Shown piece after piece: positions 25,544 through 34,145 of a stretch of 64,000 nucleotides of DNA; position 1 is the first letter of the stretch, and every line of letters starts with the position of its first letter. The notes under the pieces were generated by a model. The model did not search any database, was not told the DNA's origin, and saw nothing but the letters and a program-made list of their open reading frames with translations. The DNA comes from Agrococcus sp. Marseille-P2731 (lineage in GTDB: Bacteria; Actinomycetota; Actinomycetes; Actinomycetales; Microbacteriaceae). Location: contig NZ_FPEG01000001.1 in the NCBI RefSeq assembly GCF_900117395.1, positions 580,192 to 644,191 of the forward strand, given 5' to 3'. The translations under genes were made by a program, and so were the position numbers.

Positions 25544-26286
25544 GCACGCTCGCTGGACGCAGGGCCGTCATCACCGGCGGTGCCGCCGGGATCGGGGCCG
25601 CGATCGCCCGCTCGTTCGCCGCAGAGGGCGCCGAGGTGGTCGTCGCCGACCGCGACGGCGCGGCGGCAGCGGCGCTCGCGGCCGAGCTGGGCGGCGAGTC
25701 GTGGGCGGTCGACCTGCTCGACACCGCCGCGCTCGAGTCGCTCGAGCTGCGCGCCGACATCCTCGTGAACAACGCGGGCATCCAGCGGGTCGCGCCGATC
25801 GACGAGCTCGAGCCGGAGATGTGGCGCAGGATCCACGCGCTCATGCTCGAGGCGCCGTTCCTGCTGATCCGCGCCGCGCTGCCCGGGATGCGCGAGCGCG
25901 GCTTCGGCCGCGTGCTGAACCTCTCGAGCGTCCACGGCCTCCGCGCATCCGCGTTCAAGTCTGCCTACGTCGCGGCCAAGCACGGCCTCGAGGGCCTGTC
26001 GAAGGTGACGGCGCTCGAGGGCGCCCCGCACGGCATCACCTCGAACTGCATCAACCCTGGCTACGTGAGGACGGCGCTCGTCGAGGCGCAGATCGCCGAC
26101 CAGGCGGCGACGCACGGGATCCCCGAGTCGGAGGTGCTCGAGAAGGTCATGCTGACCGAGGCTGCGATCAAGCGCCTCGTGGAGCCCGAGGAGGTCGCGT
26201 CTCTCGCGACCTGGCTCGCGGGCCCGCACGCGGGCATGGTGACGGGAAGCTCCTACGTGATGGATGGCGGGTGGAGCGCCAGGTGA
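25540..26286 (+). CDS. 3-hydroxybutyrate dehydrogenase (SDR)
   Basis: Oxidises 3-hydroxybutyrate to acetoacetate with NAD. The 248-residue SDR has TGGAAGIGAAIA near residue 13, NNAGIQ, Ser in NLSSVHGL, YVAAKHG, and the substrate-region features typical of BdhA (GLEGLSKVTALEG, NCINPGYVRTALVEAQI, KVMLTEAAIKRL). Position beside succinyl-CoA:acetoacetate CoA-transferase genes supports the assignment. RBS GGAGGAA. It overlaps the following hydrolase gene (GTGA). Confidence 0.9.
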   Translation: MSTLAGRRAVITGGAAGIGAAIARSFAAEGAEVVVADRDGAAAAALAAELGGESWAVDLLDTAALESLELRADILVNNAGIQRVAPIDELEPEMWRRIHALMLEAPFLLIRAALPGMRERGFGRVLNLSSVHGLRASAFKSAYVAAKHGLEGLSKVTALEGAPHGITSNCINPGYVRTALVEAQIADQAATHGIPESEVLEKVMLTEAAIKRLVEPEEVASLATWLAGPHAGMVTGSSYVMDGGWSAR

Positions 26287-27212
26287 CGCCGGCCGCGCAG
26301 CCTGCGGCGGCGGCGGCGACCGAGACCGCGCTGCGCGTGCCCGTCGACGGGGGCGAGCTCGTCGCGACCCTCTTCGACGCGGCAGCGCCGGGCGTGCCGA
26401 TCGTCGCGATCCACGGCATCACCGCCAACCACCGCTCCTTCGCGCCGCTCGCAGCCCGCACGCCGGCGCCGATGCTCGCCGTCGACCTGCGCGGGCGCGG
26501 CGGCTCGCGCGCCCTGCCCGGCCCCTTCGGCCTCGTGCAGCACGCCGACGACGTCGCCGCGGCCATCCGGGCGGCGGGCTTCGAGCGGGTCATCGTCGTC
26601 GGCCACTCGATGGGCGCGTTCGTGGCGGTGCGGCTCGCGCAGCGGCACCCCGAGCTCGTCGGCGCGCTGCTGCTCGTCGACGGCGGGCTCCCGCTGCGGC
26701 CTGCGGACGATGGGCTGCGCGCCGAGGACGTGCTGGGCCCGGCGATCGAACGCCTCGCGCGCACCTTCCCCTCGGGCGCGGCGTACCGCGACTTCTGGCG
26801 CGCGCATCCGGCCTTCGGCCCCTACTGGAGCGCGGCGATCGAGGAGTACGTCGACCACGACCTCGTCGACGTCGACGGGGCGCTGCGGCCTGCCGCTATC
26901 GCCGATGCCGTGGTCGCCGACCTCGTCGAGCTCGACGGCCGCGACGGCTACGCCGACGCGCTGCGGGCGCTGACGGTGCCGATGGAGCTGCTGCGCAGCC
27001 CCCGCGGGCTCATCGACCAGGCGCCGGGACTCTACGATGATGAGTGGCTGGCGACATGGAGGTCGCGCCTGCCGGAGCTCTCCGTCACCGACGTCGAGCA
27101 CACGAACCACTACACGATCCTGATGGGTCAGGGGGTGGATGCGGTGGCCGCTGCAGTCGCGCGCCTCGCCCCTGCACCAGATGACGATGCACGGCAGAAG
27201 GAGGCACGCTGA
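26283..27212 (+). CDS. Alpha/beta hydrolase (ester hydrolase candidate)
   Basis: A 309-residue alpha/beta hydrolase: oxyanion HGITANHRS, DLRGRGGS, nucleophile Ser in VVGHSMGAFVA and a late His in VEHTNHYTIL. The GTG start overlaps the dehydrogenase stop. In a 3-hydroxybutyrate operon the simplest role is hydrolysis of hydroxybutyrate esters or oligomers to the free acid, ahead of the dehydrogenase; that is inference, and the family is too diverse for certainty. Confidence 0.8.
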   Translation: MTPAAQPAAAAATETALRVPVDGGELVATLFDAAAPGVPIVAIHGITANHRSFAPLAARTPAPMLAVDLRGRGGSRALPGPFGLVQHADDVAAAIRAAGFERVIVVGHSMGAFVAVRLAQRHPELVGALLLVDGGLPLRPADDGLRAEDVLGPAIERLARTFPSGAAYRDFWRAHPAFGPYWSAAIEEYVDHDLVDVDGALRPAAIADAVVADLVELDGRDGYADALRALTVPMELLRSPRGLIDQAPGLYDDEWLATWRSRLPELSVTDVEHTNHYTILMGQGVDAVAAAVARLAPAPDDDARQKEAR

Positions 27213-27982
27213 TGATCGACAAGACCTATGCGTCCGCGGCGGAGGCGGTCGCAGACATCTCGGACGGCGCGACGCTCGCCGTGGGCGGCTTCGGGCTGTC
27301 CGGCAACCCGATGGCGCTGATCCGAGCGCTCGAGGAGCGCGGCGTGAGCGGCCTGCGGGTCGTCTCGAACAACTGCGGCGTCGACGACTGGGGCCTCGGC
27401 CTGCTGCTGCGCAACGGGCAGATCGACAAGATGACCTCCTCCTACGTCGGCGAGAACAAGGAGTTCGAGCGCCGCTACCTCACGGGCGAGCTCGAGCTCG
27501 AGCTGACGCCGCAGGGAACGCTGGCCGAGAAGCTGCGGGCCGGCGGCTCGGGGATCGCGGCGTTCTACACCCGCACGGGCGTCGGCACCCAGGTGCAGGA
27601 GGGCGGGCTGCCGCAGCGCTACAACGCCGACGGCTCGATCGCCAAGGCCTCCGCGCCGAAGCCGACCGCGACCTTCGACGTCGACGGGGAGCCTGCGGAG
27701 TTCGTGCTCGAGGAGGCGATCACGACCGACTTCTCGCTCGTGCACGCCCTGCGCGGCGACCGCCACGGCAACCTGGTGTTCAACAAGGCGGCGCGGCAGT
27801 TCTCCCCGCCGGCCGCGATGGCGGGCCGCATCTGCATCGCGCAGGTCGAGGAGCTCGTCGAGCCCGGTGAGATCGACCCGGATGCGGTGCACCTGCCGGG
27901 TGTGTTCGTGCACCGGATCGTCGAGGTCGGCTCCGACATCGAGAAGCGCATCGAGCGACGCACCGTGCGAGAGGACGACTGA
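27212..27982 (+). CDS. scoA: 3-oxoacid CoA-transferase subunit A
   Basis: Alpha subunit of succinyl-CoA:3-ketoacid (acetoacetate) CoA-transferase. The 256-residue protein shows the family I signature ([61 protein letters not shown]). The start codon shares one base with the hydrolase stop (TGATG), and AGGAGG is close upstream. Together with ScoB it activates acetoacetate to acetoacetyl-CoA. No thiolase gene is in the window. Confidence 0.95.
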   Translation: MIDKTYASAAEAVADISDGATLAVGGFGLSGNPMALIRALEERGVSGLRVVSNNCGVDDWGLGLLLRNGQIDKMTSSYVGENKEFERRYLTGELELELTPQGTLAEKLRAGGSGIAAFYTRTGVGTQVQEGGLPQRYNADGSIAKASAPKPTATFDVDGEPAEFVLEEAITTDFSLVHALRGDRHGNLVFNKAARQFSPPAAMAGRICIAQVEELVEPGEIDPDAVHLPGVFVHRIVEVGSDIEKRIERRTVREDD

Positions 27983-27983
27983 G

Positions 27984-28613
27984 ATGGCACTGACCCGCAA
28001 CGAGATGGCCGCGCGAGCTGCCCGCGAGCTCGAGGACGGCATGTACGTCAACCTCGGCATCGGCCTGCCGACGCTCGTGCCGAACTACGTGCCCGACGAC
28101 ATCACCGTCGTGCTCCAGAGCGAGAACGGCATCCTCGGTGTCGGCCCGTACCCGACCGAGGCCGACGTCGACCCCGACCTCATCAACGCCGGCAAGGAGA
28201 CCGTGACCACGCTGCCGGGCACGTCGTTCTTCGACTCGGCGACGTCGTTCGCGATGATCCGCGGCGGCAAGATCGATGCGGCGATCCTCGGCGCCATGCA
28301 GGTCTCCGCAGGCGGCGACATCGCGAACTGGATGATCCCGGGCAAGATGGTGAAGGGCCCAGGCGGCGCGATGGACCTCGTGCACGGCGCCGCGAGGGTC
28401 ATCGTGCTCATGGAGCACGTCGCGAAGGACGGCTCGCCGAAGATCGTGCGTGCGTGCTCGCTGCCGCTGACCGGCAAGGGCGTCGTCGACCGCATCATCA
28501 CCGACCTCGCCGTGCTCGACGTGACGGCCGAGGGCCTGCGGCTCGTCGAGCTCGCACCCGGCGTCACCATCGAGGAGCTGCGCGAGCAGACCGAGCCCGA
28601 GATCCTCGCGTGA
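27984..28613 (+). CDS. scoB: 3-oxoacid CoA-transferase subunit B
   Basis: Beta subunit carrying the catalytic Glu in [10 protein letters not shown] (near residue 48), which forms the glutamyl-CoA thioester intermediate. The 209-residue protein also shows [40 protein letters not shown] and the C-terminal [14 protein letters not shown]. One base separates it from scoA, and its stop overlaps the next hydrolase gene (GTGA). Confidence 0.96.
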   Translation: MALTRNEMAARAARELEDGMYVNLGIGLPTLVPNYVPDDITVVLQSENGILGVGPYPTEADVDPDLINAGKETVTTLPGTSFFDSATSFAMIRGGKIDAAILGAMQVSAGGDIANWMIPGKMVKGPGGAMDLVHGAARVIVLMEHVAKDGSPKIVRACSLPLTGKGVVDRIITDLAVLDVTAEGLRLVELAPGVTIEELREQTEPEILA

Positions 28614-29686
28614 CGACGCTCCTCGACGGCATCGAGCACGAGAGCGTGCAGACCGACCGGCTGCGCGCATCCGTGCTGCGCTGTGCCGGTGCCGGTGCCG
28701 GTGCCGGTGCGGGCGCCGGTGTCGCCGCGCCGATCGTGCTGATCCACGGCAACGTCTCGTCGTCGCTGTTCTTCCAGCCGCTCATGCTCGCCCTGCCGCG
28801 GCCGTCGATCGCGATCGACCTGCGTGGCTTCGGCGACAGCGAGACGCTGCCGGTCGATGCGACACGCGGCCTGCGCGACTTCTCCGACGACGTCGCCTCG
28901 GTGCTCGACGCGCTCGGCATCACCGCCGCGCACGTGGTGGGCTGGTCGATGGGCGGCGGTGTCGTGCTGCAGCTGCTGCTCGACCGGCCAGAGCTCGTGC
29001 GCTCGCTGACGCTGCAGGCGCCGGTGCCGCCGCAGGGCTTCGGCACGCGGCTGGACGGCTCGCTGTGCACGACGGATGCGGCGGGCACCGGCGGCGGGGG
29101 AGCGAACGCCGACTTCGTGGCGCGGCTCGCAGCCGGCGACACCTCGGCCGACGAGCAGTCGAGCCCGCGCAGCGTCTACCGCTCGAGCTACGTGGCGCCG
29201 GGCTTCCAGGACGAGCACGAGGACCTCTGGGTCGAGTCGATGCTGACCACGAGGACCGGGGTCGGGAACTACCCGGGAGACGGCGTCGAGTCGGCGTCGT
29301 GGCCGGGCTTCGCGGCCGGCGACTTCGGCGTCCTGAACGCGATGTCGGGCAAGCACCTCGACCTGACGGGCATCGTCGAGGCGCGCGTGCAGCCCTCGAT
29401 CCTGTGGGTGCGCGGCGCGCTCGACGCGATCGTCGGCGACGAGTCGTTCTTCGACCTCCACACCCTCGGCAAGCACGGCGTCGTGCCGGGGTGGCCGGGC
29501 GAGGCGATCGCGCCGCCGCAGCCGATGGTGGCGCAGACGCGAGCGGTGCTCGACGCGTATGCGGCGAACGGGGGCTCGTACGAGGAGGTCGTCTTCGAGG
29601 GCGCTGGCCACTCGCCGCACCTGGAGGAGCCCGAGCGCTTCCGCGAGCTGCTGCTGCAGCACGTCGCAGCCGCAGAGGCGGCGTAG
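28610..29686 (+). CDS. Alpha/beta hydrolase with Ala-Gly repeat
   Basis: A 358-residue alpha/beta hydrolase: [10 protein letters not shown] oxyanion region, DLRGFGDSE, nucleophile Ser in [11 protein letters not shown] and catalytic His in [11 protein letters not shown]. It is larger than the other hydrolase of the operon because of a cap insert (about 145-260). Near the N-terminus a hexanucleotide repeat encodes alternating Ala-Gly. Last gene of the ketone-body operon; probable esterase for a hydroxybutyrate-type substrate (inference). Confidence 0.82.
   Translation: MTTLLDGIEHESVQTDRLRASVLRCAGAGAGAGAGAGVAAPIVLIHGNVSSSLFFQPLMLALPRPSIAIDLRGFGDSETLPVDATRGLRDFSDDVASVLDALGITAAHVVGWSMGGGVVLQLLLDRPELVRSLTLQAPVPPQGFGTRLDGSLCTTDAAGTGGGGANADFVARLAAGDTSADEQSSPRSVYRSSYVAPGFQDEHEDLWVESMLTTRTGVGNYPGDGVESASWPGFAAGDFGVLNAMSGKHLDLTGIVEARVQPSILWVRGALDAIVGDESFFDLHTLGKHGVVPGWPGEAIAPPQPMVAQTRAVLDAYAANGGSYEEVVFEGAGHSPHLEEPERFRELLLQHVAAAEAA
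28683..28706 (+). repeat. Hexanucleotide repeat GTGCCG x4
   Basis: Four perfect units followed by degenerate ones, inside the second alpha/beta hydrolase gene. Changes in copy number keep frame and would only lengthen the Ala-Gly stretch. Confidence 0.75.
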
Positions 29687-29822
29687 CAGGCGAGCAGCAG
29701 GGCGCAGGAGAAGCGGCAGCAGGGACCGCACCCGGCGCGAGCACACAGCGCAGCGAAGCGGCGAGGGCGGCGCAGCCGGTGGGGGCGGAACGCTGAGCGA
29801 GGCGGCGGCGAGCCGCGCGCGA

Positions 29823-30305
29823 TCAGGTGCGCAGCACGACTCGAACCCGCGGACGCAGGTCGAGGAGAGTGGCACGACGAGCGCCCGGGCCAGATCGTCT
29901 GACGACTCGGCGCAGACGAGCCTCGATGCTGCTGCGATGCCGTGGCGGCCGCACCAGCAGGTCTGCTCGGTGTGGCGCGAGCTCCGGACGGTGGGTGAGA
30001 TCGACGCCGGTGCTCTGCGGCGCCCGGATCGCCAGGCCCCGCGGCCCGTCCGCGGCCGACGAGGAGCGCGGGTGGGCGGTCTGCACGCCCGGTCCTCGCC
30101 GAGCAGCCGGTGCAGCGCTCGAGTCAGCCGCCGCCCGCATCGCGGCGAGGGTGGGCTCGCCGCTGCGCGTCGCGCGGGCAGAGCGGTCGGCGGGGCGCAG
30201 CTGGGCGCGAACGCGCCAATGCCCCGGGCCGGTGCCGTCTGCCTCGACCAGGAGGCGACCGGCGTGGACCTCGAGGTGGTAATAGTTGCAGAGCAGGATG
30301 CCGTT
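29823..30305 (-). pseudogene. 3' fragment of a DUF222/HNH endonuclease gene
   Basis: Read on the minus strand from the element border, the frame begins NGILLCNYYHLEVHAGR, which is the Asn...His half of an HNH motif, and continues 160 codons to a stop through an Arg/Pro-rich tail. The missing first part of the gene lies 3.87 kb away (34167-35441), in the same orientation and in the matching codon phase. The fragment lacks its own start and is probably not expressed as a nuclease. Confidence 0.85.
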
Positions 30306-30306
30306 G
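30299..30306. repeat. Left attachment-site core (direct repeat 1)
   Basis: TGCCGTTG, identical to 34166-34173. On the coding strand of the HNH gene it is CAACGGCA, covering the conserved Asn-Gly codons of the HNH motif. Confidence 0.7.
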
Positions 30307-30318
30307 GCGACACCTCGT

Positions 30319-30324
30319 TAGTCT
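30319..30324 (+). promoter_or_regulatory. Leaderless -10 box of the serine recombinase
   Basis: TAGTCT followed by six bases and the ATG at 30331, just inside the left element border. Confidence 0.5.
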
Positions 30325-30330
30325 GACCTC

Positions 30331-31742
30331 ATGAGGAGCATCCGGTCGGCGGAGATCTACGCGCGCATCTCTCGGGACCAGGCGGGCGAGGGCCTCGGGA
30401 TCGCCCCGGCAGCTGGAAGATTGTCGTCGGCGCGCGGCTGGCCGTGGCCGAGGGGTACGTCGACAACGACGTGTCGGCGTACCGCGCGAAGGCGCATCCT
30501 CAGTACGCCCGCATGCTCGCAGACATCGAGGCTGAACGGATCGACGCGGTGCTCGCCTACCACAAGGACCGGCTGACGCGACGGCCGATCGAATTCGAGG
30601 AGTTTACGGCGCTGTGCTTTCGCTCCGGCGTCGAGCAGCTGGCGACCGTCGCGTCCGACGTGGATTTCGGCAACGACAACGGCATGCTCGTTGCCCGGAT
30701 CACCGCTGCAGTCGCCGCGAACGAGTCGGCGCGAAAGTCGGCCCGCGTCAAGCGCAAGGTTCTGCAGAACGTCGAACAGGGGTTGCCGAACGGTGGCGCG
30801 AATCGCCCGTTCGGCTACGAGCCGGACAGGATCACGGTGCGGGAGTCAGAGGCCAAGATCATCCGGGTCTTGGCGTCGCGGTTCCTCGCGGGCGAGTCTC
30901 TGCGCTCGCTGGTGTCGTGGATGAACGCCCAGGAGATCCCGACGACCGGCAAGGCCGAGGAGTGGCGCACGCCGACACTGCGGCAGATCCTGACAGGAGG
31001 GCGGATCGCTGGTGTCCGCGACCACCGGGGCGAGCCGGCCGGCCCAGCCGCGTGGCCGGCGATCATCACCGCCGAGCAGCACGAGCAGATCCGGGCCGTG
31101 ATGCGTTCAAAGCAGCGAACCGGGCAGAGGACGCCGCGCCGCTACCTGCTCAGCGGACTGCTGCTGTGCGGAAAGTGCGGGAATCGGCTCTACAGCGCAG
31201 CGCGGCAAGAACGCCGTCGCTACGTGTGCCAGGCGGGCCCAGACGATGGCGGATGCGGGCGGCTGACCGTCGTGGCGCAGCCCGTCGAGGATTTGATCGC
31301 ACGCGCGGTCCTGATGCGACTCGACACCCCAGCCATGGCCGACACGCTCGCGGGCCGCGCGGCCGCGGACGAGCGTCACGCAAGCCTTGTTGCCGAGGTC
31401 GCCGCCGCCCAGGCGAGGATGACGGAACTCGCGGAGATGTTCGGCCTGCGCGAGATCACGCGCCCCGAGTGGCTCGCGGCGCGAAAGCCAGCCGAGACGC
31501 GCATCGTCGCCGCTCAGCGGCAACTGGACCAGATCAGCGGAGCAAACGCGCTCGATGGTCTGGTCGGGGACGGCGTCGCCCTCGGTGAATCGTGGGCGCA
31601 GCTGAACCTGGACCGCCAGCACGCCATCGTGCGCGCCGTGATGGAGTCCGCCACCGTACTGCCGGGCCAGCCGGGCCAGCCGGGCCAGCCGGGGGCGCGG
31701 GGCCTCGACTCGTCCCGCATCGTTCCCCGTTGGGTCTCCTAG
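30331..31742 (+). pseudogene. Large serine recombinase (integrase) with two frameshifts
   Basis: The first frame gives the catalytic N-terminus (AEIYARISRDQAGEGLGIA; the Ser of ARISRD is the nucleophile). The conserved RQLEDCR appears only in a second frame at 30407-30427. From about 30435 a third frame continues (LAVAEGYVDNDVSAY) to the end with LAYHKDRLTRRP, the recombinase domain, the zinc-ribbon cysteines (LLCGKCGNRLY...YVCQ...GCGRL), a coiled coil and a Gly-Gln-Pro tail. Joined length is about 470 residues, typical for such integrases. The slips lie at a CCCC run near 30404-30407 and between 30428 and 30437; either real decay or sequencing error. Integrates or excises the surrounding element. 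Confidence 0.88.
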
Positions 31743-31904
31743 GAGCGCCCGGAGCGCGGCGCGGCACCTGCGGTGCCCCCCGGCCGCTCCCAGCAGAACC
31801 CCGACTTGCGAAACGAGCGCGGGATCCGTGACGTGTACAGGCACGCCCTGCGCCTCACACGAGGCGACGAGCCTCGCACGCACCGCGTCGAGATCGCCGC
31901 TCAC
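31107..31904 (-). CDS. Small element protein of unknown function (3' extent uncertain)
   Basis: The GTG has a TAGGGGC ribosome site and lies 12 bp after the Rep stop. The first 85 or so residues look like a real protein (SGDLDAVRARLVASCEAQG, then VHVTDPALVSQVGVLLG). Beyond that the frame runs antisense to the recombinase and loses protein-like character, so the true product may be shorter or the 3' end may have been lost. Similar short proteins accompany Rep genes of actinobacterial elements. An ATG at 31973 is an alternative start overlapping the Rep gene. Confidence 0.4.
   Translation of the reverse strand: MSGDLDAVRARLVASCEAQGVPVHVTDPALVSQVGVLLGAAGGHRRCRAALRALLGDPTGNDAGRVEAPRPRLARLARLARQYGGGLHHGAHDGVLAVQVQLRPRFTEGDAVPDQTIERVCSADLVQLPLSGDDARLGWLSRREPLGARDLAQAEHLREFRHPRLGGGDLGNKACVTLVRGRAARERVGHGWGVESHQDRACDQILDGLRHDGQPPASAIVWARLAHVATAFLPRCAVEPIPALSAQQQSAEQVAARRPLPGSLL
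31662..31688 (+). repeat. 9-bp repeat CCGGGCCAG x3
   Basis: Three perfect copies encoding Pro-Gly-Gln near the C-terminus of the recombinase. Confidence 0.7.
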
Positions 31905-31915
31905 GGTCAACGCCC

Positions 31916-32584
31916 CTACTGCGCCCAAATCGCGGGTGCTCCCTGCCACTCGGGGTTCTCGAGCGACGACCACTGAGTGAAGGGCTGCCCGCCCATCAAC
32001 CCCGATGCGTCTTCGAGCACGGCATGAGCAGATCGGCCCGGCAGGCGAAGGCGCTCCGGCTGGAAGCGCTGAGCCACGTCGTATCGGTGTGAGCCGAGGT
32101 CGCGGCCGCCCGCATCAGAGAAGGTCTTCGCGACGTACTTGGACAGGTAGGTTGCCGCGATCCGCGCCTCCGAAACCGCGCCAGCACCCACCGGGAGGTC
32201 CCCGATCAACCTGATATCGATAAAGCCGCGGCCCCAGGCCATCTCGATCAGGCTGCGCTTGATGTACCGGCCGACCGCGAAGTGCGCGTGGAGCCCGTGC
32301 CCGCTCTTGTGCCACTCGGGCACCCAGGCATACGGCAAGGGCTGGCCGTCGAGCGACGAGCGGAGATCACAGGAGAACTCGCCGAGATTCTCGCGCAGGA
32401 CGGCCGCGTCGTGGTTGCCCGAGCCGCGATACGTGAGCGTGCCGAGCCGGTCCAGGCGATTTGCGGCGCAATAGCGGCGCAGCTTGGGCCGCGCGCGACG
32501 GCCAGCCTCTGCTGCGGACCGTTCAGGGTCCACTGCCTGACCGCGCGCGACGTACGCGGGACCGTCCGCATGCGCCGCTGGCAC
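31916..32584 (-). CDS. HUH-type replication initiator (Rep) of the element
   Basis: A 222-residue protein with the motifs of rolling-circle Rep-like HUH nucleases: motif I LGTLTYRG near residue 48, metal-binding HAHFAVG in WHKSGHGLHAHFAVGRY (motif II, near residue 100), and the catalytic-Tyr region YLSKYVAK (motif III). The preceding helix RARPKLRRYCAANRLDRL is typical of actinobacterial element Reps. The N-terminus is shorter than most relatives, so it may be truncated or start upstream at a non-standard codon. It would nick a replication or transfer origin, perhaps in the 430-bp gap upstream. Confidence 0.75.
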   Translation of the reverse strand: MPAAHADGPAYVARGQAVDPERSAAEAGRRARPKLRRYCAANRLDRLGTLTYRGSGNHDAAVLRENLGEFSCDLRSSLDGQPLPYAWVPEWHKSGHGLHAHFAVGRYIKRSLIEMAWGRGFIDIRLIGDLPVGAGAVSEARIAATYLSKYVAKTFSDAGGRDLGSHRYDVAQRFQPERLRLPGRSAHAVLEDASGLMGGQPFTQWSSLENPEWQGAPAIWAQ

Positions 32585-33014
32585 GAGCCACCGCCCTCAC
32601 CCGCGGCCGGGCAGAGTGTGAACGACCAGCCCGCATCTGGGCGCAACAGAGTCGACAGCGGTGACGTGGAGGGGACTGACACGAGGGAGACCGTTCGGAG
32701 GCGTCGACAAAGGAGTCGCCCAGAACAGATGTTCGCGCGATGGGCACCGGCCGGTGGCGTCGCACGGCCACTCGGGTACGGGGCCCCTCTGCAGTTCTTG
32801 TCTCGGGTCGCCCGCCGGATCTACCTGTCGGGACTTGCTCACATCTAAGCCGAAGCAGTTCGCGCGGCGCAACCGCGCGCAGCTGCCGGGCAGCCGCCCC
32901 CTACGGCGCCGCCCGCTTGCCACCAATGAGGTGAGCGGCTCCCGAGTTATGTTGCAGATTCAAGTCAAGGGGCGCTCCGCGCCCGGTAGGGTTCGGGAAC
33001 GCTCAAGAGCAACA
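32585..33014. other. Rep-cargo divergent intergenic region
   Basis: 430 bp between the divergent Rep and membrane-protein genes. Open frames cross it, but none has convincing protein character. A TAGGGT hexamer at 32987-32992 may be the -10 of the cargo gene. A Rep nick site or double-strand origin would be expected here, but I could not recognise one by eye. Confidence 0.45.
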
Positions 33015-34145
33015 ATGAGGGAGCCGTTTGTGCTAGCTGCATTCGTCGATGGGTTGATGCCGGGAATCCGGAGCCTTCGCCCGCCCGTATTTGCGGGCAT
33101 CCTTTGGGGCTTGCTCGCGTGGATACTAATCGCCAACGAGGTTCCTGCTGCCGGTGAAGCCACGGGATGGCTCAGTCAGGTTTATGCCGTGATGGGCTCG
33201 ATCGGTAGTGCGGGCCTGGCAGTCGTCGTCAGCGTCGCGGTCTTCTTGATCGGAGTTGCCGCGCTCGCGCTTACAGAGCCATTGACGTCAATGGTTGGGC
33301 GATCCGGCAGGGAGTTCGCAGCCCTTGCTCAGTGGCAGCGACACGCCCGAATACGGCGCAAGCACTTCAAGAAAATTAAAGTGGATGCATTGGAAGTCCT
33401 AGAATCAACGACCGAAGAATCCGGTTATTCGGTGCGACGCCGGGAAGCGGCCGAGGCGAACCTCGCCGAGGCGGAACAGGCTGAGAAGTACTTCGGGGGC
33501 CGCGCCAATCCACGACGCCTGTACACTCCGCGCTCGAAGAAGGCGCGTCAGGTCATCGGGGAGCCACCTCTGTCTGCGTTCGAGTCTGAGTCCGCCGTCG
33601 TCCAGCAGCTCATCGTCGATGCTCTATACGATGCAATGTACGCAGACCAAAAGGCACCAGACGATTACTTCCGCTTCTTCGTCGACGAAAGCGGGCATCC
33701 CAAGATCGCCGAACGCTTGCATAAAGAACTCGGCTCTGACCCACTCGAAGTGGTTAGGGTCTTGGACGAAGGACTGTACAGCGACTTGGATCGCGAACGC
33801 GGCGAACGATTGGTTCGCCTCGCGGTCTCAACCCCAATGGTCGCACTGGGTGTCTTCATCGGGACGACCATTGAACCTTGGATCGGAGTCGTCATTGCGG
33901 CGGCTGGTACGATCCTGCTGGTGCGTCATTCAACCGTGCAATCTGGCGAACGTAGTCGAATCCTGAACCTATTGATCCTGAATAACCGGCACACTCAGGC
34001 GATGAAGGCGGCAGTGCGAGAGGGTCAACTCCGCTACGCGGCGCTCCGAAGGGAGTACGACCGGGACATAGAGCGCGAGGCGGAGAGGGAGCAACGAGCC
34101 GCGGAGTTTGCTGCGCAAGGACAGCAGGAGCCGAAGACGCCTTAG
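33015..34145 (+). CDS. Unknown membrane protein, cargo of the element
   Basis: A 376-residue protein with two N-terminal helices (about 20-45 and 55-90), a charged soluble middle part (95-265) with a helical segment AAEANLAEAEQAEKYF and a domain rich in Asp/Glu/Lys, two more helices (about 278-315: TPMVALGVFIGTTIEPWIG, then VVIAAAGTILLVRH), and a C-terminal charged coiled coil (REYDRDIEREAEREQRAAE). No enzymatic motif seen. Codon use is AT-richer than anything else in the window, a sign of recent transfer. The frame is open to 32661, but the ATG with AAGAGC upstream and immediate hydrophobic homogeneity is preferred. Fourfold membrane topology plus coiled coil is compatible with a defence or superinfection-exclusion protein, a guess only. 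Confidence 0.75.
   Translation: MREPFVLAAFVDGLMPGIRSLRPPVFAGILWGLLAWILIANEVPAAGEATGWLSQVYAVMGSIGSAGLAVVVSVAVFLIGVAALALTEPLTSMVGRSGREFAALAQWQRHARIRRKHFKKIKVDALEVLESTTEESGYSVRRREAAEANLAEAEQAEKYFGGRANPRRLYTPRSKKARQVIGEPPLSAFESESAVVQQLIVDALYDAMYADQKAPDDYFRFFVDESGHPKIAERLHKELGSDPLEVVRVLDEGLYSDLDRERGERLVRLAVSTPMVALGVFIGTTIEPWIGVVIAAAGTILLVRHSTVQSGERSRILNLLILNNRHTQAMKAAVREGQLRYAALRREYDRDIEREAEREQRAAEFAAQGQQEPKTP

Noticed and set aside
32661..33014. N-terminal 118-residue extension of the element membrane protein
   Set aside because: Low-complexity Arg/Ser/Gly sequence without homology character; a normal start with membrane helix follows at 33015.
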